From Oryzias latipes (lineage: Eukaryota; Chordata; Actinopteri; Beloniformes; Adrianichthyidae): a DNA stretch of 64,000 nucleotides. A model generated the notes under the pieces. It was not told the DNA's origin, did no database searches, and was given only the letters and a program-made list of their open reading frames with translations. Where the stretch lies: positions 17,548,494-17,612,493 of the forward strand of contig NC_019881.2 in assembly GCF_002234675.1 (NCBI RefSeq), read 5' to 3'. Positions 21,257 through 36,200 of the stretch are shown piece after piece; positions within the stretch are counted from its first letter, which is position 1; each line of letters begins with the position of its first letter. Both the position numbers and the translations under genes were made by a program.

Positions 21257-24200
21257 TCACTTCTCCTCGACAATCTTTGACTCGTTCATGTACTGATCAA
21301 TCAGGTGAAGAGGTACTCCCCGTTGCATGAGCTCGTAGAAGGTAAAGCCTCCTGTTGGACAGAAAAATAGTTATTTTAGTTATAAAAGTTATTTTTGGAA
21401 GGCGAAAAGGAAGAAACCGTACATTTGAGTTGTAATGGTTTGGGCAAGAAATGAGGTGGAAGGGGAAAAATGACAGTCGGTGTATGCATCAGCTTTTCCC
21501 ACTCCAACAAAATAAATTATCTTAGTGTACAATTTTTGTTGTGGTGTCCTACAAAGTTTAGCAGGGAACTTTTAGCAAATAAGGTGAGCAGTGTAGGTAA
21601 AAAAAAAACTGCTTATGACACAATGTGTAATAATTTTACAAGTTTAGAGGCTTACATCAGAGGACCAGCAAAGTTGTGTGACCTACCTAGCAAAGGATTG
21701 ATACATGATAGAAATAAAGAATCAACTGTCTTGTGCATATGTCCAGGTTACATGCATATTTGCGCTGAATGTCACTGCAAACATTGCTCATGTGTTCCAT
21801 TCTAGTTTTAAGAATTATTAAAACTTGTCCAATGTGCCAATAGATGACAAATGCATAGAATAAACATGAACAATGTAAAATTTAGTGCTGATTGTTGGAG
21901 CAATAAAAGTGGGAAACATTAAAAGCCACTATTACAGGTGTTTCCAGAGCAGGTTTTTGTGAGTTATTCTGTTTAGTTTAGTTTAGCAATGAGCCACTGA
22001 ATTCTATGACTTTATGTTTTTTATGGCTCATGTTTCTTATACAATTACCAGTATGAAGCCCATTGAGGTGACTATTGTTGTAAATATTGGGCTATATAAA
22101 TAAAATTGAACTGAATTGATTCGAGAAATTAGCACCAACAGCATATCTATACAACAGAAAAGAATGTTTGATCTTCAGACAGAACTCATCTGATTATTCC
22201 AAACACCAAATACAAAGAGAATTATGTTTGTGTCTCCCCCCCCTGTTCAATTCCAGGCTGGGGGAACTGAAACAGAACACCAACGGTAGACCTTTCTGTG
22301 TGGAGTTTGCATGCTCTCTGCATGCGTGGGTTTTTCTCGGGGAGTCCAGCTTCCCCCCATCGCCCAAAAACATGCTTCATAGGTTAATTGTTTCCTTTAA
22401 ATTGTCCCTAGGTGTGAATGTGAGAGTGGATGGTTGTGTGATTTGTGGCCCTGTGACAGACTGGTGACCTGTCCAGGATGTCCCCTGCCTTTGCCCACGA
22501 GTAGCAGGAATAGGCTCCCCGTTACCCCGAAAGGGGTTTAGACGGTCACAGGGCTACCAGAGTCTACCCGGGCACTCGTGGGACATCCTGGACAGGTCGC
22601 CTGTCTGTCACAGGGCACAACCTCCTTAAAAGGGAGAAAACCGGTTTAGACGATAAATAAATGAATATTTCTGCATTTTCTTCATCCTTGGAAGTCAAAT
22701 TTTGAATCTGTTTAATCAAACCAGATTTTACCTCATTTCTATGTTTAAGTTGGTCAGTCTTGCTAGATGTTTTATTAAAATAACACCTTTAAAAAAGTCC
22801 ACTGAGGGAAAGTGAATTTCATTTGTTTCTGACTCATATTACATAAAATGAGTCAGAATAAACAGGAAAATTAGCAGTTCTGATTAGTAGTTGTGATTTC
22901 CAAGAATACATTGAATGCAGCACACATATCCCTTGTCCCACTGGAGAATTTTGGGATAACGTCTTGAAAGTAATAAAAATGTTAAAAATATATATTTTAC
23001 TCACCTTGCATGTGTGTCGCAAGTTACAGTCATTGACGTCACACAGTTTCATTGCACTTAGCAAACAAAAAGAAGAGATGCTAGCTGGCAAATGCTTTCA
23101 TGCAATTATGAACTGTCTCACAATCGGGGGCTTGCTTTTATTGAAAAATCAGCCGCTAATCTCTCCAACCAAAAGGACAGCAAGGTTACGCAAGCTGGCT
23201 GAAAGATGCATAATGAATGACATAAGCTTCATATGCCGGAACCATATGAAAGCTTACCTTATTTATATGAGAACATACATTCACAATTCTTGAGTTTGGA
23301 CTGGGGGAGAGAAAGAAGAGAAGAGGGGTTAGCACAATGTTTTCATGGAGTTATATGTGTGCACCAGGGAGGGTTGTAGAGTTATTACTGAACTCTTTGT
23401 GTGTGGAGTTAAGTGCTGAATTTAGGACATCTGTGGGAAATCATTTGAAGATGAAAACAAATAGAACATCACAGATGTGTGCTGAGATAGATGCTGTGAT
23501 AAAAAAAATGGAAGGACTGGATTGGACAATGATGTGTCACAACACAAGGGGATATTGTTTGCTTGGAGAAGTGATTGTTACTGGGATTATGTTTTCATGA
23601 CACACAGATTAATGTTGAATCATTGTGTGTAATTGTATATCATGTTGTTTTGCTTTAAATGATACTAATGAACGGATTGCACCAGATGTTCACATGTTAA
23701 AGCCCCCTCCGATAAAAATCATGGTTTTTTGAGTTTTTGACATGTACTTGTGGCCCTTTTCTAATGAAAGAGAACATAAGTCTGAGTATTTCTCCTTTTA
23801 AATCGCTGCCAGTAAAACTGTCGGACAGATGCTCAGTTTGAATTAATGAGCTGTTGTAATGTCACAACGTCCCGAGGAGTGCATTCGCATTGCGCAAGCT
23901 CCCTGATCTGCCCCATCCAGCGTGCTGGAGCTCAGGTGCAGGAGAAGAGAAGAGGGCGCATTGCTGCATTTCCCCCACGCATTTTGAGTGCGTCCAAGGC
24001 TGGATTTTGTGGTTGGCCGGACGCATTTAAAATGAAACTTAAAGTTAAAGTCCCAAATGTGTTATACGCATTTGTGATCTCTCTCTGACCGAGTTTGAAG
24101 GCTTGCTGTCCAAAATAAAAACAACAATAAAAGCAGGGGGCCATTTTTTATTATTACCTCGATGAAAATCAGAAATATATGATAAAGTTTAGGAGGCCCG

Positions 24201-27200
24201 AGAGAGGCTTGTCCCCCTTTTCTGCAGTGGGTCTCTGTCTGGCCACTCGATCGCCTCCCAGGAGCCGGCATAGTGATTTGGATTGTTCCTGCTCCATCGG
24301 CCCTGAGACAGACTGTCCCCGTCCATGCTAGTGACCCTGCTACTGTTGGGTGATTTGATTCAGACGGGTACCAAATTGCGCTGCTGAAATCGGGCTGCTG
24401 CCAAACCTTTGCGCCACACCCGTCACTCATATAGCACAGCTGGACCTCAGATCGCGTCTGTACCATTGACACTGCCGCACTAATCGTGTTCGGTGAGAAC
24501 GCAGCTTAACCTTAACCCGTAATCCTAAACTTAACCCTTCTTCTGGGTCAGTGCAGCTAAGAAAAAAGTTCAGCACTGGCTGCACGTATTTTGGAAAATT
24601 ACGTTTGAATTGTCACTTTCTTTAGGGGCATTTCATTTGCTTTGCTTTGCAAGTGAATTCAACAATCTGTTGTGCTAGCATCAAATCAGTTATACCTGGG
24701 GCAATGCAGCCTAAATTTTAATTTAATTCAAAGCTTTTTTCATGGGCTTATCAAAGTCCTTTTTGTTATATAATTTTATTAAACAGCAGGGTCCGGTACA
24801 CACATTTGTTTTTTCATTCCGTTTATTGTTCAAAAAGGGTTGATTTGGAAAAAAAATATGTCACTTTTCACCGTTTCTGACACTGTCAGTGTAATTTGTG
24901 TAATGTGAAAAATTGTTTTGAGTATTATGTAACATATTAACAACATTTCTACCAAGGGCATGAAAATATTTTAAATGCCTGATGCAACCTGGTCCCAATA
25001 CTTACATGCTTATTCCATGGATGATCCCTCAGGTGGACTGAAACACACAAATCAAACTCCACACACCCCTTTTTGAGTTGATTCCCCAAAATTTTTAACT
25101 TTGATTGTTTTTTTTGCTTTTATAGTTGAAATTATATTTGAAAACGTTTAGTTTCCAAATTAGAGAAAAAAGATTAAGAAGAAATATTTGGAAAACCAGA
25201 CCCAAAGAAGTGTCCTAGATGTCTTACCCATATTACCTCCTGGTCCTCACTAACCTTTGATCTCCAGCTTGCAGTCCACTTGGGCTTCTCCCAAATCATT
25301 GATGGCTTTACAAGTGTAGAGGCCGCCATCATAAGGACTGGGTTTCCGGATTTCCAAAGTACAGACACCTTGGTTGCTGAACATGCGGTAGCGAGGGTCA
25401 TCAATGATGGCCATTTTGTTCTTCATCCAGATTACTTTAGGCTGCAGATAGACAGACATGTCCGCTGCATTGTAATGAAAGTTGGGGTGATCCTACTGTC
25501 TAAATAAATGCCTGGATTACTAGTTTATTTTATCGTTTGGCTAATCTGTAATTTCTAGAAATTATGAATCTGTAAGTAACCAAAAGGTCTTCAGGCAGGT
25601 GTATTCATTACATTACAGGTAAAAGAGATGCAACAACTTTGAGACCACTTTTACCTTCTACTGTATCACCTACCCTTGGGTTGGCACGAACACTACAGTT
25701 CAGAGTGGCGTTGTAGCCGGCTATGGCAAACGTATTGATGAGTGGCTGTGTGAACTTGGGTGGCTCCTTGAAGTCGTGGTCACTGTACTCTGGGATTTTC
25801 ACCTGCAAACCTGTGGGGGTAAGGGTAAAGGAATGGGGTTGTGCATGATACTTGCACGGAGCGGTATCATGTGGGGAGTACCCTTTGTGATGAGGAAAAG
25901 ATAGTGTTTTTATTTGTCATGTCCTGAGACTGAGACCTTTCTGTTTAAGGGTCTGTCAGTCATACACCTAACCCAGTGAGATTGAAAAAAGGAGTCAGAC
26001 TCACTTAGGGGTGGGAACATTCACTGACATGACCTTTAAGATACAATCTGTGAAAAATGTTGTCATAACTTACAAAATAAAAGCATTTTTGTCACAAAAT
26101 TGTTGCTTGCTATGACACCATTGTTACTTCTCAACACAATGAACAATGTAAAAGTATATGGTTTGTCAGTTAGGTTAAAAAAATAACTCAATTAAATACA
26201 CTTCTATAATGGACTGGTGTGGCTAAATAATTAATCTAGAAATGAATAAATTAAAAATATTTCAAATATTTTATTTGAGGCTATTTTTTAATTCTTTCCT
26301 TTCCAGAGCAACCCCCCCCCCCCCCCCACACACACACACACACACACACTACTCCCAGTCCCCCTGATCCTTTTTGCTGTTGGTGCCCAGTCGTCTAGGA
26401 GGACCTCCTGATCTCCCAAATACTGTTTCATCTCCTCCCTAAAAGCCACACAGCAGTCTTTCAGTTTTCCCCACTCGGTCTTCTGCTCTGCCCTTGTCCT
26501 CTTTCTCACCCTCTGCACTCCCCACAGCCACAATCTTGACTGATGCTGACCTCTTTCAGATTAAGTCTGCACAAGATGTTCTCTAATCACTCTTATAAGT
26601 CACCTTATGCTCCTCTCTTTTCTGAAAAAAACGTTATTTGCATCCTTTTAGCAAAGTCCAGCACTATCTTTCCTTGCTTTCCTTTCCTGAATTAATACTA
26701 TCACATACTCTTCACTTCTGTTACTCTCACCCCCATGTCTGTTACAGTCTGCCCTTCCTTCAGAATCCTTCTACTCTATTCCTCTTTCAATCCACACCAT
26801 GATCAAACAGCTTGAACCAGTTCCCAATTCCTGATAAATTGATTAAACCACTGCCATTCTAAAACTATTAAATGTCATTTGTACTGTAATAAAAAAATGT
26901 GTGAAGTTTCATATATTTTATGAATTTATGAACTATGTATTTTCTCCTGAAATAGTTTGCAGCCATATTTATTAGTTTAACATTTCTATAGAAAGTATTG
27001 ATGAAAATGGCATTCTGTATTCTATTCCCACCATTGTACCTTCTTTGGCAATGAGTGCACTCTTTTTGGTTTGGGTAGCATTTTCGCTGAGACCGCACAT
27101 GTTCTCAGAGAAGATCCTAAAGTAGTACTCGTTTCCAACCACCAGGTCTGTGATGGTAATACAGGTGCGATGGTAGTGCTCAATACATGTAAACCATTCC

Positions 27201-30200
27201 TGAAAAGGAGGGTTCAAATTTTTGTTATTGATTGGAAAGACGTAGTTGATTTTTAGACTTTAGAAACACTGAAATGTGTCATTTACCATTGTCTTCTTAT
27301 CTGCTTTTTGAATAGTGTAGCCTGTTATTGGAGCATTTCCATTGTCTTTTGGTGGAGTCCAGACCAACGCTACATTTCTTCCCCATACGTCTTCAATAGT
27401 TACACTCTGAGGAGGTCCTGGTAAATCTAAACATTAAGGAAAAACTCAAATGAATTCCCGAAATTACAACATAGCTGATCAGTATGCACCATTTTTGTAT
27501 TCAATTAACAACAACAGGATAGACCAGGTAAAGTAAAAATGATGAATTGTTTTATTATAATACTTGTAATTGCCCTCATGCTTTTACTTACCTACAATTT
27601 GTATGTCAATTATAGCTGTGTCCACATGATTTTCCACTTGCACTGTCATCTCATACTTCCCAGAATGGTTGCGCTCTGCTTTGCGAATGAAGATGATGCT
27701 ATCACAGTCTGTGTTTCGAATGCTAACGTGCGATGGTTCAATGGGCTGGCCTTCTTTCATCCAAGTGACCTTAGGCCTTGGTTTGCCCTTAATACACACA
27801 TAGCAACATGAGTAATATGATGCAATCAGAAATTTGTCTCTGTGTAGGAATGAGGAATTTACCTGGAAAGGAACCACCAGGTTGACAGCTTCTCCAACTT
27901 TGCGAGTGTACGTTTGTTTCAGGTGTCTTGGCACCCGAATCTTGGGTGGTTCTGTGTAGTTACCGTACATGGGGTGTAAGTAACATTTGTTTTAAAGATT
28001 ACTTTGTGTATATATTAGGCTTACCAACAACCTCTTTGACCAGCACTGCATGCTGCAGAGTCCGTGGTGCGCTGGCTCCAGCTTTATTGATGGCTCTGAC
28101 GCGAACTAAGATTTTACTCTCCGGGGTTAGTCCTGTAATGGTGTACTTGGTTTTCTCTGTTATTTCCTTGTTAGAAACCTTCCAGTCGTTGCCTTTGTGA
28201 AATAGTAGCAAAAATTAGATTAAAAAAATATTTCCAACTAGTGATGAAGAAACCAAAGCTTTCTGAAACACTGAACCAAAATGAATCAAATTGTATTGAA
28301 ATGGTTCAGGGTTGTGAAGCATTTGACACACTCAAACTAGTGACATCTATTGACCAAGCTACAAAATTGTATCAGAATAGAACAAACACAGTTTATGGAT
28401 GCCACACACCCAACTTTCATTTGCAATCACTTACAGTAAACTTAAACACTGCACCGAGCCTTACTCAGTGCGAAGTATTGTTTGTGCCACTCTGCATGCA
28501 TAACCGAGGGTTATATCCAAACGTGATCTTCTGTCTTCTGACCCTGTTTTGTTTTTGACTCCATTTGCCTGCCGCCTGCCCCGAATCTCCCCTGGACCCT
28601 GACTACCCCAGTCTCTTCTCTGTTGCTCCCATGCTCGTTATCAACTCCCAGTGCCTGACCCTGATTTAACTTTGTGGACTTTTAGCAGAGCTAATAAACC
28701 TGCTGCATTTGGAACCAGCCGTCTGTCTGTTTTTATAGAGATTGGTTTCTTTTGACTCTGTTCACTGAGAAGAGTTGACTCTTTCTGCTCCCAATCAGCT
28801 CTTCAAATTGTTAGGTTGGTTTAATTAATTTATTATCAATACAAATATAAAATCATGCACAAAATGAATAGTTAATACAAAAAAATCTTTTTCTTAATAT
28901 GTGCTTTATATGAATATGCTTTTATTTGTTTACTGCTGATAAAATGTAAAAAATAAATTCTAAAATACAAAAAGTACAATCCCACTCACAACTGTATAAT
29001 TTTTTTAATCTTTTTCATTTTAAACAAATTTAAAGTGAAACAAAACAAAGCACTGCAAAACACAACACAAAATATAAATTAAAATGTGCAAAACAAGAAA
29101 AAAAAAGATTTCGCAAATGAAACTCGCATGTGGCTTACAGAGAGAGAGAAAATATCTGCGACCGAGTCATCACAGGATTAGTGATGTCTCTCTACAAGAA
29201 CGGACATATTGATAACCCCACTCCTAATTCAAAACTTGCTGAATGGTCAGCAATACGCGAGTGATGAAATGAAGCTTCATTTGGAAAGTCACGTGAGCGC
29301 TCGTTACACCACCAGTGACTTTTCTGCTTTGAAGGATCGATGCGGAGTCAAGCCGCCCTCTCGAGCTGGACATCTCTACTTCCAACTAGTGGATTGAGAC
29401 AAACATCAATAACTTGATCGTCAGAAATTAATTTTTATAGTACATGTTTTTACATTTAGTGTTAATTTTCCTTTAAAGGACATTTAATCCAAAATTTCTA
29501 GTAGTCAATCATTTGAGGAAAACAGACTTTAAAAATACATTTAGAAAAAACACTGAAATAAAAAACTCTGTCATATTTTATCAAAAATATAGTATTTACT
29601 TCATAATTTTCTACTTTTTTTTCCAAAGCTTTTTTATTCAGTTGTTTTAGTTTGTATTTATTCTGTTTTACTAATTGATAAAACAGGCATATTCATTATA
29701 TGAAATAGTATTGACTGCGCAAAAACTTCCGAAAACGAATTTTCTGTCTTCTAAAGTAAAATAGAAACATTGGATTTATAATTTTATCATCCTTCAGAAA
29801 ATTTAGAAAAGTACCGGTAAATGACCAACTTGGAAGGAAACTACTTTAGAAACTTTACTTTACAAAGAATAAGAGATGTCCAAGCCTTTTGCACTTAGTA
29901 TGCTAATCAAGATTTTTGTAGATGTAATTTCTTTGGTGTAAAGTCGAGTTGGACTCACTTCCTTCAATACAATACTCCACCAAATATCCATCCAATCCAG
30001 CGGCTCCTATGGTTTCGGGTGGACGCCACTTTACAGTCACTGCAGTGTCTGTGACATCGTCCACCACCAGCATTGTTGGCTCACTGGTCACGGCTGTAGG
30101 ATGAGATCAATATTTTTTAAATAAAGTCACAGTTGCAACATCTATTGCCAACAATGGACATGGGCAATATCAGAAAATCTCTTTTTCTGCAGTACAGTAA

Positions 30201-33200
30201 TGCACATGTGAGAAGTGTCTGTCTGTGAGTGGTATGCTTTTAGTCTCCATGTCTGATCTCATCAGTCCTTCCCTTTGCTGCCTTTTCTTGTGCCCTGAAT
30301 CATATTTAACTCCTCTAGAACTCTCGGACAGTCTGATCTTCTAAACCTCTAATCCTCAGATGATCTGGCTGTCATTATAAAGACATATTTAATCTCTTCA
30401 AAAGCTGTGGAGATCAGTCAGAATGCTTTGGTACTGTGTTCCTGAGGTTCCAAGGGCAGGTCTCACATGTTCTTTTAGTCAACCACTCTGATCATTTATC
30501 CATTATAATGAAAGGATTGTTAGGTAAACATTCACCTTGGATTATTATTCTTTCCTAGACACCATGTTTGGACTACAAACTCTTTGGCCAATGTTTACAT
30601 TAAGTAGACACAAGGGTCACTTACCAAGAGGAGTAAAAGCTTTAGATGGCTCACTGGGTTTAGATACTCCGATAGCATTGACAGCAAAGATTCTTACTTC
30701 ATATGGCACTCCTTCAATCATTTTTTTGGGTTCAAACGAAGTTTCTTTGATCAAGTCGAAGTTCAATCTCATCCATCTGGAGCTCTGTTTCTTTTTTCTC
30801 TCAATGAAATATCCTTCAAGGAATTGCCAAAAATCTTGTTATTTAGGAGCAGGACATACTTCTAAGTACTGATAACAAGCAGGTTGCATTGCTAACCTAA
30901 TATTGGTGAACCTCCATCGTACTTTGGTGGTTCCCAAGTCATAGAGCACCAATCACCACCCACCTCTGGTACCAAGGGTGCTTCCGGAGGATCAGGAATG
31001 TCTGCAAGCAAGTTTTATTTACCTTTCATTTACTTTTTACGGGGGAAAAAAGCAACACAAATCCTGTGGGAAGATATTTTGGAATGTCTTTTTTTAAATT
31101 ATTTTTTCTTACCAACAACCTTGATTTTGACGCTGGCTGTAGCCTCACCGGCCTCATTCTGCAAAACCATTTTGTAATTGCCTGTGTCCTCACGTTCAGT
31201 GACCTCAATTGTGAGGCTTGTCTGGTCAACATATGTTTCAGCTCGGACACGATGGCCAGAGTCAAGAATGACCTGCAATAAGAAGAAACATACAATTTCC
31301 TTTTTTTGTTTTTTTCCAGGTGACTTGTGTCTAAGAAATTATTTAACTGTAAAATAGAAAATACATCAAAAAATATTTGTAACATTTTTTATAAATTCTC
31401 TAAAAAAAGACCTGGCAAAAAATATTCATGGGAAGGCCTTCGGTAACTGCAGCCAGAGCCTAACATCCAGCATTTTAGTTTTGGTACACTGTAGTAAATA
31501 TCAATATGCTTATTTTAGTTTGCTATTTTTGCTAAATTTTTGCTACTTTTTAAAATTTTGCTATTTATAGTTAATGAGTAATTACAGTAAATGCAGGATG
31601 ATCCTAAAATGTTTTTTACAAAGCTAAATGAAATGAAAGCTCACCCTTTCTCCCTTCATCCACACCACTCTGGGTGCTGGCTCTCCACTGATGGGAACCT
31701 CTAAGCGAAGTTTGTTTCCTGCCACAACTGTAACTGTGTTGTCTGGTAGGTTCAAGCTTTCCAAATGTACTTTTGGAGGATCTGCAGCCCAAAATAAAAG
31801 CTTTAGCTCATTGAACACCAGTGAGCTTACAGAAAGGGATCTTGTCAAGTGTTTTAGTACCAATAATTTGAACTTTGGCAGAAAGACTCTGTGAGTATCC
31901 CTCCGGTACAAACGTGTAGTCTCCTGCATCATGAAGTGAGCTGGTTTCAATTTCCAGTCGGTGAACCCTGAAAAACAAAAACAAAAAGGGACTCAGTCAA
32001 ATCAAAGTGTCATCATCTAATTGCTCCATATGATGATCATACTTGTTTCTATGTATGATGTTAATGCGATCGCTTGGCTGAATGAGCTGTCCATTCCTGT
32101 ACCAACGGCCAGGGACATTCCCTGGGTAGATGTCACAGTGTAGTTTAAGGGGTTGTCCAAGCATAACTGTTACATCCTGCAGGTCCTGGTACACCTTAAG
32201 TGGTTTCACTGAATCAGTAGAAAAGAAAAAATGTAAAACATATGGAAGTCAATGTTAAAAAAAATTATGATAAAAGGCAGAAATTGTCTTACAGTCAACT
32301 TGAACATGAGCCTCTGACACGCCCCCAGTGGCCATTACAGAAAACGTCCCTGTGTCTTCTCTGGAGGCATCATCAATCACCAAATAGTGTTTGGTTCCTT
32401 CACTCTTAACTCGGTACCTGGACCGCACTCCCGTTGGGACCTCAACTCCGTTCTTCAGCCTAAAGGAGCATTTTGAAAGTCAAATTCAAATTAATTTTAT
32501 TTATATAGCACCTTTCATGACAGCAAAGACAGCTCAAGGTGCTGTACATAAAAACAAAATCAAATGCAATAAAATACAACAAGATACATTAAATTAGCCC
32601 CACACAATAAAATACACAAAGACAAACACCAGTGGAAAATAAATAAATAAATAAAGATAAACCAGAAAGACCAGAAGGCATCATTAGTCCCTGTGCTTTG
32701 ACTATTTACATACCAAAGTCAAAACTGTGAAATAAGTTATTGTTTTATATTCTTGGGCTTGATATGAATTTATTTAATTGAAATCTTCATTTAGTTCAAT
32801 TTATTGTCTCCATGAACAAGTGCACAAGTGGTTTCTGCCAGGACGGTTAATTTGGAATTCTAACATAGCGTTTAAAAAAGAAATAATAACATGTTTATAA
32901 AAACATATTTATAAAGGCGTAATTTACCATTTGACATGAGCGCCTTCCTCAGAAACCTCACATTCCAGCTCGATCCTCTCATTCACTGTGGTCTTGACAG
33001 GTTCAATCCCCTTAACAATAGTAATTGGCAACTCTGTGAAGCAACAGATGAAGCTTAATAAAACGGTTGACTGAATACTAAATAATTTTTGAGAAGCTAC
33101 AAAATGACAAAAAAGTTGACTAATATACCTTTGACAAACAATTCTGTTGTGCATTTTTCTTCGCCTGCAACCACTGAATAGGCTGCGTCATCATTACTAG

Positions 33201-36200
33201 AGCAGTTGTTGATCACCATAATCCTCTGTGTCCCTTTATGTTCAAATATGAACCTAAATGAGAGAGTCATAAGTTACATGGTGATCCAAATCAACATATG
33301 ACTAAAATGTTTTTATCTCAAACATTGTTTATGGAAATAATGTCATTTTAAACAACATTTTCAAGGCATGTTTTAACATTGGCTGAAAAACAAACAAACA
33401 AACAAAAAAAGCGAAACTGCACGCAGCAGAATTAAACCAGCATGAAGAAGGGGAATTCAACTTGATGGATGGACTTACTTCCTTTGGCTAAACATCAGGA
33501 GTAGAGCCAGAATGGGGCCGGAACACAGGAAGTAATTATTGCATTCAGGAAGGTGCATCACAAAGTGACAGACAGACAGGTAGACAAAGACAGAGAGACA
33601 TCATGCCAAGAGGGGAAGAACGTGTGGCTGGGTGTTACAGTAAATAGTCAGACAGAAATGGAAAGTTACAGGAAAATCTTCAGAACAGGAGAACAAAGGA
33701 TAAAATTACAATGGAGACCAAAGCCAGAAAATAGCAATATCCTCCAGGATGGCTTTAACTTTAGATGGCTTTGGTCAGCAGCTTTGGCAGTCCTAAAATT
33801 AAGGCACATTTCTATCAAGGTTATATTTCCAAAAGTTAATCATTTTAAAATTTGTTTTATTTTTTTTGTTTTGTTAAAACAAATGGTTTACTTTAAAAGA
33901 TCCCAGCAGCTTTCTGATGAGTCCATGTATAATTTGGCATTAGTAAATGCAGCAAAATGATACAGCTGATATGTGAAATATAATTCTAGTATTTTATATA
34001 CCAGTTTTTGTGCACGATAAGATGCTGCACAGAATAAGTTGCAGCAGCAAAAAAAGGCATTAAAACTAAGAAAAGAACATATCTAAGTCACGCTGGAGCA
34101 TAAGTCAGACTTTTGAGAGAGATTAATTTAAAAGTATTCGGGATAAAGAACACTATTTTAACTTGAAAGGCAAAAAATAATTATGAAATAGATATTACAG
34201 TCAAATATTGTAATGTCACGCTTCACTACCGTAACTGTATTTAGCTTCATGAAACATAGAAGGAATTGAAAAGTATCTCGTTTTTTGGCGCAAGGTATGA
34301 ACAACTTTTCAGATAACCATAGCATAAAAAATATGCTAACAAGGCAACTGAACTCTTTATATATTATTTTTAATCACTAAATCAGTTGTAATCTTGATTC
34401 CCTGTCACTTTTGAACAAGCCAGACGTAATACTGAGCAGTGCGTTGCTGTCAGCAGCAAATACCGATACACACAGCTACAGCACCCTTCAGCAGTGATCG
34501 CTATTTATTTATCTTAAATCACATACAATTCGCGCCTAAGTATAAATCGCATTACCGGCAAAAAAAAAATCTATGCAAAAAAAGCAATTCATACTCCAAA
34601 AAACAGTATCTATGATAGTACGTCCTACTATTCCTACTATTCATTTCAAGTAGTCTAAAAAAGATTTGTTTAAGCGACAGCCCTTGTTCCTTTTAAGAAA
34701 GTCTAGTTCATGTCAAAAGTTCATTATATGGAGAAAACACAAAAAACACCCAATGTCCAAAAAGTAGAAGAAATCAGCATTTTGGTATGCATTTACTGTT
34801 ATGAACTTTGCAAATAGTTTATTCATTTTGATAAAGTCAATTTTTTATTTATTTATACTTTCATATAATATTTTTTCTTTAACCAAAGTTCCTTATATGT
34901 TTAACTTTGTGCATTTGAATATTCATGCACCACAATTTATGTTTAATAAACAAAAATCTGATTACCCTAAGGATCAAATCAAACAAAAATCTTCTTACTA
35001 CAGTAACGCATTGTGATTATAGGCTTAAAACATAAATAATTACTAAATATTTTAATTTATGTATTGAAAACTCATTCTACATGGTTCCTATTTTGTTGAT
35101 AGGTTACGCCAACTGATCTGAAAGAGAAAGATTTATACTAGGTTCAAGAGTAAATTTCATGACTGGAATCTTTATGTATTACATTTAGACGTACAATCCT
35201 TTTTATTTTCTAAAAAGGTCCTGAATTTAAAAAATATTAATCTTTTTTTTTGCACTGATCCAAAGCCAGTCTTGGTTAAAGACCTGTGAAGGAGATACCA
35301 CCTTTTTCCTGTATGGAGAAGGACATGTACAGCAGTTAATGGCAATCAAAGACAGTCGCAATCATATAATACATTTGCACCCAAACATACAGTCTTGTGA
35401 AAAAAATGAAACCCCATATAACCTTTTAAAGGATATCAATCATCAAACTGCTTTCTTTTGTGGGCTATAAAAGTAGGTAGCCGATGCAAAAGCAAGAATA
35501 AAATTACCTACAGGATTTAATGGAGGTTATAACCAAAGATGTGATTTGCTAGGCTTTAAAAACAGGTCACTTGATGCTCCTCTGTTATAAATTTATTATT
35601 TATCCAAATGTACCTAATAATACTTTTTTGTTACCGATATTTCTTGACACTAATCGTAGTCTTTTTTTAAATGGCCTTTACCGCACTTTAACACTACTAA
35701 GAGTGGCTGCTTTCCCTTCATATATCGTCCACAGCTATGTTAATGCAAACCATTAGAAACTGTACCAAAATGGTTATAAATATTGCATCCTTTCAGCTGA
35801 GATGCCAATTTATTTTTTAGCATTTGTTTTAATTTTTAAAAGATCATGGGATTTACATTAATTTTTCACAACTGTAGCTTTGGGATATTTGCTTCAAATC
35901 ATGATTATTTTAGCACATGTGTGCTGAAACTCAAAGTAGAGTCATTACTATGTTGTCGTCTGGGCTTCAGCTGTTAATGGTTCAGAATAATATGGACTGC
36001 ACCAATACCACCAAAGGAGGAAAATTACCTATACATGGAACACCATCACTAGAGAGCATTTTTATTCTATGAAAATGCTTTCTTTTTGTGCAATAATGTG
36101 TACAGAAAACCTATCAAATGGTGTTACATACTTGGGGGTGGGTCTGATTTCTTGTCCATTCTTGTACCACTTCAGATCAACTGTGGGGTCAGCCAGTTCA

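Noticed and set aside
24062..24472. 136-codon minus frame in the last mybpc1 intron
   Set aside because: No recognisable motif. It overlaps what looks like a GC-richer repeat, and the phase of neighbouring mybpc1 exons needs nothing here.
24505..24540. Telomere-like cttaaccttaaccc
   Set aside because: Only two to three imperfect units. Not an internal telomeric array.
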